A stretch of DNA of 64,000 bases from Anaerostipes butyraticus (GCF_016586355.1 NZ_BLYI01000070.1:47134-111133); one strand, 5' to 3'. Shown: positions 45,279 to 53,654, counted from the stretch's first letter. The notes: generated by a model from the sequence alone, not told the origin. Numbers and translations are program-made.

Positions 45279-46058
45279 TCAGTCTTTTCCTTTCCACGGA
45301 ACAACGCATTTTTCTGCAAAAAGAATAATTCCATTTAAAATAATTCCTGTTGCACTCATGACAATGATTCCCATGAAAATGATGTCATACCGCAGATAAT
45401 TACTTGCATCCAGAACAAGCCATCCAAGTCCTGAACTTGCCGCTACCATCTCGGCAGCAACCAGCGTTGTATAACCTACGCCCAGCGCTGTTCTTAATCC
45501 CATAAAAATGTCTGGCAGACACGCCGGGAAAATAACTTTTGTAAAAACCTGTTTTTTCGTTGCTCCCAGAGTATATGCGCTGTTAATGTAATCCTTCTTT
45601 ACCCTCATAACTGCGGATGTACACTGAATGTAGATCGGCGCGAAACATGCCAGAAACAGCAGCGCAATCTTAGATTCATTTTCAATTCCCAGCAGCAGTA
45701 CCAGCAGTGTATAATATGCCAGCGGCGGAAGCGGACGATAAAATTCAATGATCGGTTCCAGCACTGCGCGGAATTTACTGCTGCTGCCGCTCAAAAGTCC
45801 CAGCGGCACGGCTACAACTGCTGCCAGCAGGAAAGATACCAGAAGCCGGTACATACTGGCTCCGATATGCTGCGCAAATGTAAAGCCTTTATATCCGTTC
45901 ACCGCAATGTCCATAAATGCTGCCCACACCATCTGAGGAGTCGGAAGCAGTGTCGTATCAACCAGCCCCAGATTTGTTACCAAAAACCATGCGGCTAATA
46001 TGATAACGACTGTCGCTATGGTTATGATCCTTTCTGTCGATAACTTCTTTTTCTTCAT
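45279..46058 (-). CDS. tauC: ABC transporter permease, TauC/SsuC-like
   Basis: 259 residues from the ATG at 46056-46058 (AAAGAGG upstream); the longer frame overlaps the preceding PII gene and is not used. Six membrane segments; the first is IITIATVVIILAAWFLV. The binding-protein-dependent transport motif (EAA loop) is AYTLGATKKQVFTKVIFPACLP near residue 170, and PPLAYYTLLVLLLGIENESKI is typical of this permease group. It is the first transporter gene after the two PII-like genes, 46 bases downstream of the second. Confidence 0.9.
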   Translation of the reverse strand: MKKKKLSTERIITIATVVIILAAWFLVTNLGLVDTTLLPTPQMVWAAFMDIAVNGYKGFTFAQHIGASMYRLLVSFLLAAVVAVPLGLLSGSSSKFRAVLEPIIEFYRPLPPLAYYTLLVLLLGIENESKIALLFLACFAPIYIQCTSAVMRVKKDYINSAYTLGATKKQVFTKVIFPACLPDIFMGLRTALGVGYTTLVAAEMVAASSGLGWLVLDASNYLRYDIIFMGIIVMSATGIILNGIILFAEKCVVPWKGKD

Positions 46059-46104
46059 TGCATTACCTCTTTTTATTTTTGCTCGATTTATTGTTCCTGC
46101 GTTG

Positions 46105-46443
46105 CTAATAAGCATCGGCACCACCCTCTCCATTTCTGACCTGATAAGATTCAAAAATCGGCATTACAAAGATTTTTCCATCTCCAGGCGTTCCTGTATG
46201 ATTGACTTTTATGATCGTTTCCACGGCTCTCTGAGCTTCTTCTTCCGGCACGATCAATGTAATCAGACGTTTGGGAAGCAGCCGGTGTCTGGCATTTTCT
46301 GATATGTCCCCGGCAAAATTAAATGGTTTCTTTCCCCGGCCTCTGACCCTGATACAGGTATAAGCCGGAAACCCTGCCTTCTCCAGCGCGTCTTTTGTTG
46401 CGCCGGTCATGTTCGGCCGGATGACCGCTAAGATTTCTTTCAT
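46105..46443 (-). CDS. nifI2: PII-like regulatory protein, NifI2-like
   Basis: 112 residues of the PII superfamily. The start MKEILAVIRPNMTGATKDALEKAGFPAYTCIRVRGRGKKPF and the end PKRLITLIVPEEEAQRAVETIIKVNHTGTPGDGKIFVMPIFESYQVRNGE match the NifI2 type, with the longer T-loop (FNFAGDISENARHRLL). NifI2 partners NifI1 to bind and inhibit nitrogenase when nitrogen is plentiful, responding to 2-oxoglutarate and ATP. No nitrogenase genes are nearby; instead the gene precedes a sulfonate-type importer. It might gate that importer or its expression. The role is inference. Confidence 0.82.
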   Translation of the reverse strand: MKEILAVIRPNMTGATKDALEKAGFPAYTCIRVRGRGKKPFNFAGDISENARHRLLPKRLITLIVPEEEAQRAVETIIKVNHTGTPGDGKIFVMPIFESYQVRNGEGGADAY

Positions 46444-46455
46444 AATCTCCTCCTT

Positions 46456-46782
46456 CTACAGGCCTTCATCTTCTGTGCTGATCGTATACGCCTCATCTAC
46501 CGGGCTGATAAAAATACGTCCGTCGCCAGAATTTCCATTCTCGCCTGTTCTGGCATGTTCCATGATGATATTTTTTACTTTTTCTTTGTCTCCATCTTCA
46601 ATTACCATGAAGATCATTTCTTTTGGAATTTCATCATAAAAAACATCTCCTATCTGAATTCCTTTTTGTTTTCCTCTTCCGTAAACCTCCATTTTTGTCA
46701 CAGAGGAATATCCTTCCTGTAATAAAGCATCCAGCACTTCTTTTACTTTTTCCGGCCGGATGATTGCTCTCAATAACAGCAT
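46456..46782 (-). CDS. nifI1: PII-like regulatory protein, NifI1-like
   Basis: 108 residues from the ATG at 46780-46782 (AAAGGAGG upstream). MLLLRAIIRPEKVKEVLDALLQEGYSSVTKMEVYGRGKQKGIQIGDVFYDEIPKEMIFMVIEDGD, then GDGRIFISPVDEAYTISTEDEGL, matches NifI1. Its T-loop differs from GlnB/GlnK: it lacks the usual uridylylation tyrosine context. It is the first gene of the operon and is 12 bases upstream of the NifI2-like gene. The C-terminal GDGRIFI segment is the ATP/2-oxoglutarate-binding part of the PII fold. In NifI systems both proteins form one complex, so these two probably do as well. Confidence 0.85.
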   Translation of the reverse strand: MLLLRAIIRPEKVKEVLDALLQEGYSSVTKMEVYGRGKQKGIQIGDVFYDEIPKEMIFMVIEDGDKEKVKNIIMEHARTGENGNSGDGRIFISPVDEAYTISTEDEGL

Positions 46783-46883
46783 ATCTGTCCTCCTTTCATT
46801 TTCCATCTGTGTTCTAATATATGTACATTGCATACATAAAGAACAGCGTTCTGTTTTCCCTAAAAATCCCCTACATGCAGGAA

Positions 46884-46908
46884 AGGCGCCAGCTGATCCG
46901 CTGACGCC
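46884..46908 (-). terminator. Leader hairpin ahead of the PII/transport operon
   Basis: On the minus strand GGCGTCAGC pairs with GCTGGCGCC around a six-base loop, followed by TTTCC, between the promoter at 46942 and the first PII-like start codon. It may be an attenuator. The T-tract is too short for a sure terminator. Confidence 0.45.
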
Positions 46909-46941
46909 TTTGCCAAGTTGTTTGTAATGAATTTAGGTCTT

Positions 46942-46969
46942 ATTATAACCTTTTGTAAAAATAAGGCAA
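46942..46969 (-). promoter_or_regulatory. Promoter of the PII/sulfonate-transport operon
   Basis: TTGCCT (46964-46969), a 16-base spacer and a perfect TATAAT (46942-46947) on the minus strand, about 160 bases upstream of the first PII-like gene. An inverted repeat CTTCAGCAC/GTGCTGAAG (46974-47002) lies just upstream of the -35 box and could be an activator site or a terminator of the preceding gene. Confidence 0.65.
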
Positions 46970-46973
46970 GGTG

Positions 46974-47009
46974 CTTCAGCACATTTATTTTTGTGCTGAA
47001 GTCTTTTTT
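46974..47009. promoter_or_regulatory. Inverted repeat CTTCAGCAC/GTGCTGAAG
   Basis: A 9-bp perfect inverted repeat with a 10-base AT-rich loop and TCTTTTTTT after it on the plus strand. It lies just past the stop codon of the second iron alcohol dehydrogenase and directly upstream of the PII-operon promoter. It could end transcripts or bind a regulator such as PucR. Confidence 0.45.
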
Positions 47010-47015
47010 TACAAA

Positions 47016-48167
47016 TTACCATAATGACTGATATATTTTTATAATGTCTTCTTTCTGAATCTTCTTTCGCGTATTTGCCGGACTTCCGCTTGCGACAGCA
47101 TCTTCTGCCATCTTAGGGACAGCTTCTAAAAATGCTTCTTTTTCTATCCCGTAACAATTTGGTGATCCGATGCCGCACTTCCGGCATAATTTTCTCACTT
47201 CTTCTATAAATTTTTCCGCTGCAGACTTATCATCGTCCTGACTGCCGGCAGCCTTAATTTCCCTTCCAAGTACAGCAAACCGCTCAACTGCCCCATCCAT
47301 AACATATTTCAGACATGGGTGCAGCAATATCGCATTGGACGTCCCATGAGGCACATGAAACAAAGCGCCGATGGGCCGGCTCATCCCATGAACAATCGTT
47401 ACGGACGCATTATTAAAGGCAATTCCCGCCTCCAGCGCCGCCAGAGCCATCTCTTTTCTGGCATTCCGGCTGCTGCCGTTTTCATATGCTTCCGGCAGAT
47501 TTTGAAAAATCCTTCGAACCGCTGAAACCGCAAAAATATCGGTTAACGGCTGGGCTTTCCTGGAAGTGTAAGCCTCAACCGCGTGTGTCAGAGCATCCAG
47601 ACCTGTAGATGCAGTCACACCGCGTGGTGCTGAAACTGAAAACTCCGGATCTACGACTGCCAGATCCGGCATAAAAGATTCTCCTTTCAGCAGCATTTTT
47701 ACATCATTTTTTGTGTCAGTGATAATGGTAAACTGGGTAGCTTCTGATCCGGTTCCCGCTGTTGTCGGGACCGCGGCCATAGGCGGGAGTTTCGCTTCTA
47801 CTGACACTCCCATATAATCCGCCATTTCTCCCCCGCATACAGCTTTCAGGGCAATTGCTTTCATCGCGTCCAGAGGACTTCCTCCCCCGATCCCAATCAG
47901 AAAATCGCAGGCTTCCTCTAAATATACTCTGGCTCCATTATCAATCATCCTGTCGGTCGGCTCTCCTGTTATGTCAGAGTAAACAGCATACGCGGTCTCC
48001 CTTTTTTCCAGTTCTTCCATGACTTTCTCTGCTGCCGCCATTTTTCTCACATTAGGCCCGCATACAATCAGGGCTTTCTTCCCCATATTTGCGATTCTGT
48101 CTCCTGCTGCTGCCAGCGCGTCTTCCCCTGTGATAATTTTTTTCGGGATAAAAAACTGCTCTGCCAT
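47016..48167 (-). CDS. Iron-containing alcohol dehydrogenase, copy 2
   Basis: 383-residue metal-dependent alcohol dehydrogenase of the same superfamily as the one at 38873. NAD-binding parts: GIGGGSPLDAMKAIALKA and VPTTAGTGSEATQ. Metal ligands lie in STGLDALTHAVEAYTSRKAQP and in IVHGMSRPIGALFHVPHGTSNA. It is paired with a class III aminotransferase (10 bases upstream), as in the first set, so it should reduce or oxidise the aldehyde made by that enzyme. Sequence differences from copy 1 (for example SPLD versus SSMD) suggest a different substrate. Confidence 0.85.
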   Translation of the reverse strand: MAEQFFIPKKIITGEDALAAAGDRIANMGKKALIVCGPNVRKMAAAEKVMEELEKRETAYAVYSDITGEPTDRMIDNGARVYLEEACDFLIGIGGGSPLDAMKAIALKAVCGGEMADYMGVSVEAKLPPMAAVPTTAGTGSEATQFTIITDTKNDVKMLLKGESFMPDLAVVDPEFSVSAPRGVTASTGLDALTHAVEAYTSRKAQPLTDIFAVSAVRRIFQNLPEAYENGSSRNARKEMALAALEAGIAFNNASVTIVHGMSRPIGALFHVPHGTSNAILLHPCLKYVMDGAVERFAVLGREIKAAGSQDDDKSAAEKFIEEVRKLCRKCGIGSPNCYGIEKEAFLEAVPKMAEDAVASGSPANTRKKIQKEDIIKIYQSLW

Positions 48168-48177
48168 CTTTCCCTCC

Positions 48178-49503
48178 CTATCTCATTGTCTCATCTGCAA
48201 TTTTTAATACTTCATCCATTTTTTCCATTTCCTCCCGCAGCTGCTGCTCCGTAATGATCAGCGGCGGCGCGATCAGAATCATATTTTCATGGGAATATGT
48301 CATAAATCCGCGTTCTTCCAGCATTTTAATGATTTTTCCCATTTTTCCTTCGGGGTCTCTTCCATAAGGTACCAGAGGCTCTCTGGTTTTCCTGTCTTTT
48401 ACCAGCTCAATGGCAGAAAATAATCCAATATAACGGACGTCCCCGACAATCTGATATTTTTTCTTTAACTGCTCCAGAATTTCACCCAGCACTGCGCCCA
48501 CTTCATTAACATGATCCAGTATGTGATGTGTTTCATAATAATCAACACAGGCATTTCCCGCGGCACACGCCAGAGGATGCCCGCTGTAAGTCAGTCCGCA
48601 GGACAAAAGATGATCATCAAAATATGCCGCGATCTCACTGCTGACTGCCACACCTCCTAACTGCACATATCCACATGTAATACCCTTTGCAAAAGTAACG
48701 ATATCCGGTTTTACATCAAAATTTTCAAAGGCAAACATTTTTCCGGTTCTTCCAAATCCGGCCATAACCTCATCGCAGATCATTACGATTCCATACTCGT
48801 CACAGAGTTTTCTGACTCCCGGAAGATAATTTTTCGGCGGAATGATCACCCCATTGGAACCTGTGATTGTCTCCATGACAATTGCCGCGATCCGGTCTGC
48901 CCCTTCATATAATATCTGCTCTCTCAGTTTTTCTACATAATATGTTCCGGCTTCTTCTTCACTGTCAAAATGAATCTTCTCCCGATACACATACGGATCA
49001 AAAAATTTTATAAATCCCGGAATTCCCGGCTCCAGAGGAAACCTTCTTGGTTCCCCGGTTAAGTTACCCGCTCCAAAAGATGATCCATGGTAGCTGCGGT
49101 AACGGCTCATTACCTTATTTCTTCCTGTATACATTCTGGCTATTTTAATTGCATTCTCGTTGGCATCGGCTCCTGCATTGGTAAAAAATACTTTTCCCAT
49201 GTTGTCCGGCATCAGCTGAATGACCTTCTTAGCCAGCTTAGAGCGGCTTTCCGCTGCGTAGCTTGGAGCGATAAAGCAAAACTGATCCACCTGTTTCTTA
49301 ATCGCCTCTCCAATCTCTTTATTTCCATGTCCAAGATTCATATTCACCAGCTGCGCTGACATATCGGTATAGCGGTTGCCGTCATAATCCCACAGATAAA
49401 TATTATCTGTCTTTTCAATTGCTTTTGGATCCAGAGAGCCCTGAACTGACCAGGACTGAAGATTATATTTTTTGTGGTTTTCAATGACTTCTTTTCCATT
49501 CAT
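48178..49503 (-). CDS. Class III aminotransferase, copy 2
   Basis: 441-residue PLP-dependent omega-aminotransferase, a paralogue of the one at 40003 (shared start NHKKYNLQSWSVQGSLDPKAIEK). PLP lysine in TFAKGITCGYVQLGG; Asp in VMICDEVMAGFGRTGK; VFFTNAGADANENAIKIAR and YRSYHGSSFGAGN are also present. It begins an operon with an iron alcohol dehydrogenase, with its own promoter, downstream of a PucR gene. It probably handles a related but different amine or omega-amino acid or amino-sulfonate. Exact specificity is open. Confidence 0.83.
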   Translation of the reverse strand: MNGKEVIENHKKYNLQSWSVQGSLDPKAIEKTDNIYLWDYDGNRYTDMSAQLVNMNLGHGNKEIGEAIKKQVDQFCFIAPSYAAESRSKLAKKVIQLMPDNMGKVFFTNAGADANENAIKIARMYTGRNKVMSRYRSYHGSSFGAGNLTGEPRRFPLEPGIPGFIKFFDPYVYREKIHFDSEEEAGTYYVEKLREQILYEGADRIAAIVMETITGSNGVIIPPKNYLPGVRKLCDEYGIVMICDEVMAGFGRTGKMFAFENFDVKPDIVTFAKGITCGYVQLGGVAVSSEIAAYFDDHLLSCGLTYSGHPLACAAGNACVDYYETHHILDHVNEVGAVLGEILEQLKKKYQIVGDVRYIGLFSAIELVKDRKTREPLVPYGRDPEGKMGKIIKMLEERGFMTYSHENMILIAPPLIITEQQLREEMEKMDEVLKIADETMR

Positions 49504-49553
49504 TGTTATACTCCTCCTTCTGTGATTCTGTTTCTGATGTATTTCGTAATTTC

Positions 49554-49581
49554 AGTATAACAATTCCCACGGCCGCCACAA
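49554..49581 (-). promoter_or_regulatory. Promoter before aminotransferase copy 2
   Basis: TATACT (49554-49559) and TTGTGG (49576-49581), 16-base spacer, on the minus strand between the second PucR gene and the aminotransferase start. The -35 box is weak, which fits a promoter needing an activator. Confidence 0.5.
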
Positions 49582-49629
49582 GAGCAGTACAGCCCTGATT
49601 CTATTCTCTCTTTTATCCAGTCAGCACAT

Positions 49630-50778
49630 TTATTTCTTTTCCAGATCCAGGATTGCAAATGCCATCATAAGCTCGACTTTATCATGGATTCCTATGGTTC
49701 TTTTCCCCAGGATTTCCTTAATCTGATGAATCCGGTGATTGATCGTATTTCTGTGGCAAAACTCTCTTCTTGCTGTCTCCTGTACGCTGCAGTCCGTTTC
49801 CAGATAGGTTCTTAAGATTCTGACATAATCCGTCTGATTCTCCATGTCATAATCCAGGAGATTTTTCAGCTTCTGTTCTGCATATTTCTTCAAGGCTTCT
49901 TTTTCCGGATTGGTCACAAGCAGCTGATATATCCCTATATCATCATATATCAGCTGTTTCTGACCGGATTTTTCTGCCAGATCGATCATTTCCTTCGCGA
50001 TCTGATAACTGCCTGGCAAATGTTCCACACCATTCAGATTTGGACCGGCCGCAGCTGCCTTCATCCAGAATGAGGCATTTTGTTTTTCATATTTTCGTAC
50101 TTTTTCACAGCATTCCAGAATCTGGCTCTTATCCGCACAATATAAAATAATCACAATGTACTGATTAAATTTAAACACTATGATCCTGGCAAAATAAAAG
50201 GACAAAATATCTTCCAGCGAGGCAGCCAGCACCTCTCTTTCATGTTCCGGAACCATCTTCATATCCAGCAGGATCGGACAGAATTTATGATTCAGATCAT
50301 ATCCGTACCTTTCCAGTTCTGATTTATAAATTCCATGATCTGAAGCATAAAAGAGAGCATCTTTCATTGCGTTCACAATGCCCGCTTTGCGTTTTTCCTG
50401 ATCCAGCAAAAGAGTGGAAATATATTTAAACACATCCACCAGATGTACTTCCCACGGCATTTCCATCAGCGCAAACTCATGCTTTCTCCCATATTCTTTT
50501 ACGTTATCCGGTATTTTTTCAATATATGGTCCGATATTGACTACAAGACCGCTCGCATGATTTTCATGCAGCCTCTGTACAAACTTTAAAAGCCAGGATT
50601 CTTCATAATCCGCGATCCCCGTTGTAAAGATCAGCTCATTTCCATTGATATATTCTGCCACCTCCAGATCCTCTACCATGTGAACCCACTGTACCGGCCG
50701 CGCCATCCCTGCACTTCCATTGACCGAATGAATGGGAAATTTCTTTTTTATACTGTCATAAATTTCATCTAGTCTCAT
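49630..50778 (-). CDS. PucR-family transcriptional regulator, copy 2
   Basis: 382 residues, a paralogue of the one at 41469: N-terminal ligand domain (NGSAGMARPVQWVHMVEDLEVAEYINGNELIFTTG; GLVVNIGPYIEKIPDNVKEYGRKHEFALMEMPWEVHL) and C-terminal helix-turn-helix (RTYLETDCSVQETARREFCHRNTINHRIHQIKEILG). It lies directly upstream of the second aminotransferase/alcohol dehydrogenase set and is the natural candidate to activate it in the presence of the substrate. Confidence 0.87.
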   Translation of the reverse strand: MRLDEIYDSIKKKFPIHSVNGSAGMARPVQWVHMVEDLEVAEYINGNELIFTTGIADYEESWLLKFVQRLHENHASGLVVNIGPYIEKIPDNVKEYGRKHEFALMEMPWEVHLVDVFKYISTLLLDQEKRKAGIVNAMKDALFYASDHGIYKSELERYGYDLNHKFCPILLDMKMVPEHEREVLAASLEDILSFYFARIIVFKFNQYIVIILYCADKSQILECCEKVRKYEKQNASFWMKAAAAGPNLNGVEHLPGSYQIAKEMIDLAEKSGQKQLIYDDIGIYQLLVTNPEKEALKKYAEQKLKNLLDYDMENQTDYVRILRTYLETDCSVQETARREFCHRNTINHRIHQIKEILGKRTIGIHDKVELMMAFAILDLEKK

Positions 50779-50865
50779 CTCTGCCTCCGTTTCCCTTACT
50801 TTTCATCCTTCTTTTCTGTGAGTATAAAACAAATGGCAGGTATAAAACAAGACAGCAAACCAAAC

Positions 50866-50910
50866 AGAAAAAATCCCTCTGTCATGATCTTTCATCTGAC
50901 AGAAGGATTT
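50866..50910 (-). terminator. Terminator of the GlpA-like/GpsA-like operon
   Basis: On the minus strand AAATCCTTCTGTCA pairs with TGACAGAGGGATTT and is followed by TTTTCTG. It lies just past the GpsA-like stop codon. Confidence 0.8.
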
Positions 50911-50943
50911 CTTCCGCTGTTTTATAATAACTTATTCAGGATT

Positions 50944-51990
50944 CTATTTTTCTACGATCGTCGTAAATTTCTCCCATGGGATATTAACTTCCGCGCCTTC
51001 GTTGATGATTGCATCCACATGCATCAGCAGTGGGAAATCATCCAGTGAAACAATGCCTCTCTCTGCCAGTTTGCGGACAGCGCGTGCCGTACGTGTGGCA
51101 ATTACAATAGATTCCAGAGTCACTCCCTGAAGTTCTTCCATTGCCTGATCAAAGGTAAGTCCTCGACCAAGCAGAGTACCAATCTTACGTGTACGTCCGC
51201 CGAATACAGTTACATATAAATCTCCCGCTCCATGGATGATATTTTCCGGTCCTCCATGGATGAGATCCAGCAGATGGATCATTTCTTTTACGCCCTGTCC
51301 AAACAACGCTGCCTGAGAGTTGTAATGAACTGCTCCGATCTTTCCATCTCTCTTTTCTGCCAGTCCTACGGCAAGAGAAACGCCCAGTGCATAGGCATTC
51401 TTCATTGCAACTGCACATTCAACACCAACCACATCGGTAGAAAGGCTGATATGATAATAATCTGTTGCCAGCAGGGATTTGATATATTTCAGTGTTTCCA
51501 TGTCATTTCCGCAGAAAGCTACATGGCTGTCGTCGTGGTCTGCCAGCTCATAGCTGGTACATGGTCCGCCGATAGCATTAAAATTAATGTGTTTTCCTTC
51601 CGGCTGTCTCTGGGCAAAGATATGCGGATAAGGAACCAGGGTTCCATCCTCTAAATCCACCATACCTTTTGTGACTGTAAGCAGCGGAACATCTTCCGGA
51701 AGTACCGGGAGAATTTCATCACAGAACCAGTCCAGTCCGAAACTGCTGACTCCTCCTAAAATCAGATCTGCGCCCTCTAAAGCTTCTTCCAGTTCTTCAA
51801 TCTGATAATATTTGATTCCGTCATGCAGGGTTCTTTTTAATGTAATGTGGAAGTTATCTTTTCTTAATCCATCAATGATATCTCTGTCCAGAGGTGATCC
51901 TACCAGACGTACTTCGTGTCCGTTCTCAAATGCCGGAAATGTGATTGCAGAGTTCATCTGACCTGCACATACAAATGTTATAACGCTCAT
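50944..51990 (-). CDS. GpsA-like NAD(P)-dependent glycerol-3-phosphate dehydrogenase
   Basis: 348 residues. Family landmarks: GHEVRLVGSPLD, TVTKGMVDLEDG, GGPCTSYELADHDDSHVAF, the catalytic-lysine segment VVGVECAVAMKNAYALGVSLAVGL near residue 200, and GAGDLYVTVFGGRTRKIGTLLGRGL. The N-terminal dinucleotide loop is unusual: CAGQMNSAITF replaces the standard GAGSWGTALA, so cofactor binding may differ. It is the last gene of an operon with GlpA-like, FAD and DUF1667 genes, so both enzymes may act on glycerol 3-phosphate or a related polyol phosphate. It is probably not the housekeeping GpsA. Confidence 0.78.
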   Translation of the reverse strand: MSVITFVCAGQMNSAITFPAFENGHEVRLVGSPLDRDIIDGLRKDNFHITLKRTLHDGIKYYQIEELEEALEGADLILGGVSSFGLDWFCDEILPVLPEDVPLLTVTKGMVDLEDGTLVPYPHIFAQRQPEGKHINFNAIGGPCTSYELADHDDSHVAFCGNDMETLKYIKSLLATDYYHISLSTDVVGVECAVAMKNAYALGVSLAVGLAEKRDGKIGAVHYNSQAALFGQGVKEMIHLLDLIHGGPENIIHGAGDLYVTVFGGRTRKIGTLLGRGLTFDQAMEELQGVTLESIVIATRTARAVRKLAERGIVSLDDFPLLMHVDAIINEGAEVNIPWEKFTTIVEK

Positions 51991-52036
51991 TTCTTTTCCT
52001 CCTGAATTTTAAGTTATTCTGTTACCTTATTTTAAA

Positions 52037-52387
52037 TTATTCTGTTACCTTCTTGCAGGCAACAATATCCACACCAAGGCCTAATACATCCGGGATCACC
52101 ACATCGCCAATCTGTATCGGCGCCTTGACAGTTACCTTATCTAACTCTTTCATAATATCATAAATTCTGCCCTTTGGAATATCTCCGGCTGTTTTTACCG
52201 GCACCCTTCTGGCTGTTTTCGCTTCGATCTTTACGGTGGAAGTGATGACTCTGGTCGGATTTACCAGTTCCTTCTCTCCATAAGCGGCTCCTCTTGGGCA
52301 TCCGTTTCCGGTTACCTTATATCCGTTTTCTTCGTCTACTTTCAGATGGCATCCTTTCGGACATACAATACAAATTAACTCTGTCAT
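52037..52387 (-). CDS. DUF1667 cysteine-rich protein (GlpC-like subunit in Clostridia)
   Basis: 116 residues from the ATG at 52385-52387 (AGGTAGGTG upstream), one base after the preceding stop codon. Four cysteines in CIVCPKGCHL and GNGCPRG near the N-terminus could bind an iron-sulfur cluster. DUF1667 proteins in Clostridia and Thermotoga are found next to GlpA-like and FAD-dependent oxidoreductase genes and are taken to be electron-transfer partners. Co-transcribed with both here. Confidence 0.83.
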   Translation of the reverse strand: MTELICIVCPKGCHLKVDEENGYKVTGNGCPRGAAYGEKELVNPTRVITSTVKIEAKTARRVPVKTAGDIPKGRIYDIMKELDKVTVKAPIQIGDVVIPDVLGLGVDIVACKKVTE

Positions 52388-52388
52388 G

Positions 52389-53654
52389 TTATGCACCTAC
52401 CTTTTCTACTGACACGGTAATCTCACCATTTTCCACTTTATCTAAAAATGCCTTTGGAATTACGATCTTCTCCATCTCACCTGGGGCCATATGTTCCCGC
52501 TTGAAGGAAGCTAATTCTTTTCCATCAGATTTTACCTTGATCTGTACATCTTTGTAGACATTACGGGCACGGAACATAACTTCAACCATCTTATCCACAT
52601 TGGATGGACGTACTTTCTGAGGTACGATTCCATTGACTCCGTCTCCATTTTTAATCTCAATATAAGTCTGATCTTTGGTCTCTCCGTTTTTGACATACTC
52701 TGCAGCGCTCTTTCCAGCCTTCTGGCTTTCTGCTGTTACAAAGTCTACCAGGTCATGCACATGAACTACATTTCCACTGGCAAAAATTCCCTCAGCGGAA
52801 GTCTCCATATTTTCAAATACGACCGGACCGCTGGTTGCCGGATCCATCTCGATTCCCGCAGATCTTGTCAGCTCATTTTCCGGAATCAGTCCAACAGACA
52901 GAAGAACCGTATCAACATCAAATTCAATCTCCGTTCCAGGAATCGGCTGATTGTTTTCATCTACTTTTTGAACGATAACTTTCTCAACTCGTTTATCTCC
53001 CTGAATATCTGTAATCGTATGAGACAGATACAGAGGGATATTATAATCTTCCAGACACTGTACAATGTTTCGTGTCAATCCGTTGGAATATGGGCAGAGT
53101 TCTACGCATCCAACGACTTTGGCGCCTTCCAGGCTCATTCTTCGTGCCATGATCAGACCAATATCTCCGGATCCGAGGATCAGGACTCTCTTTCCAACCA
53201 TGTAGCCTTCAATGTTTACATATCTCTGAGCAGCGCCGGCTGTGAAAACACCTGCCGGACGGTCTCCAGGAATGGCAATGGCTCCCCTGGTTCTCTCACG
53301 GCATCCCATATTTAAGATGATCGCTTTTGCTTCCAGCTTCATGTATCCGTTCTTTTTATTCATGGCGTGTACACATTTTTCTGTCTCATCAACGTCAAGC
53401 ACCATCGTATCCAGCATAACCTCAATGTTGGTCTGCTCTAACATATCAATAAATTTCCCTGCATATTCAGGTCCTGTTAATTCTTCCTTAAAATAATGGA
53501 GTCCGAATCCATTATGGATGCACTGGTTTAAGATTCCGCCCAGTTCCTGGTCACGCTCAACAACCAGTACTTTCTCTGCGCCGTTTTTATTGGCTTCTAC
53601 TGCTGCCGCTAATCCCGCAGGACCTCCGCCGACTACAATTACATCATATTTCAT
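52389..53654 (-). CDS. NAD(P)/FAD-dependent oxidoreductase subunit
   Basis: 421 residues with an N-terminal FAD-binding GGGPAGLAAAVEANKNGAEKVLVVER motif and a central NAD-type GSGDIGLIMARRMSLEGAKVVG motif, a pyridine-nucleotide-disulfide-oxidoreductase-like layout. SVGLIPENELTRSAGIEMDP and VFASGNVVHVHDLVDFVTAE complete the FAD site. Active-site redox cysteines of the CxxC type are absent. The start codon overlaps the GlpA-like stop by one base, so these are tightly coupled subunits. It may carry electrons between the GlpA-like flavin and NAD(H) or another carrier. Confidence 0.85.
   Translation of the reverse strand: MKYDVIVVGGGPAGLAAAVEANKNGAEKVLVVERDQELGGILNQCIHNGFGLHYFKEELTGPEYAGKFIDMLEQTNIEVMLDTMVLDVDETEKCVHAMNKKNGYMKLEAKAIILNMGCRERTRGAIAIPGDRPAGVFTAGAAQRYVNIEGYMVGKRVLILGSGDIGLIMARRMSLEGAKVVGCVELCPYSNGLTRNIVQCLEDYNIPLYLSHTITDIQGDKRVEKVIVQKVDENNQPIPGTEIEFDVDTVLLSVGLIPENELTRSAGIEMDPATSGPVVFENMETSAEGIFASGNVVHVHDLVDFVTAESQKAGKSAAEYVKNGETKDQTYIEIKNGDGVNGIVPQKVRPSNVDKMVEVMFRARNVYKDVQIKVKSDGKELASFKREHMAPGEMEKIVIPKAFLDKVENGEITVSVEKVGA

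Noticed and set aside
46783..46970. Possible riboswitch (guanidine type) in the leader of the PII/transport operon
   Set aside because: Sulfonate-type ABC genes are often linked to guanidine riboswitches, but the conserved ykkC-type, ACGR-loop or class III features are not seen; only a simple hairpin is present.
38873..50778. Nitrogenase, urease or glycyl-radical desulfonation genes linked to the PII pair
   Set aside because: All open frames in the region were read; none resembles NifHDK, urease, Xsc or IslA.
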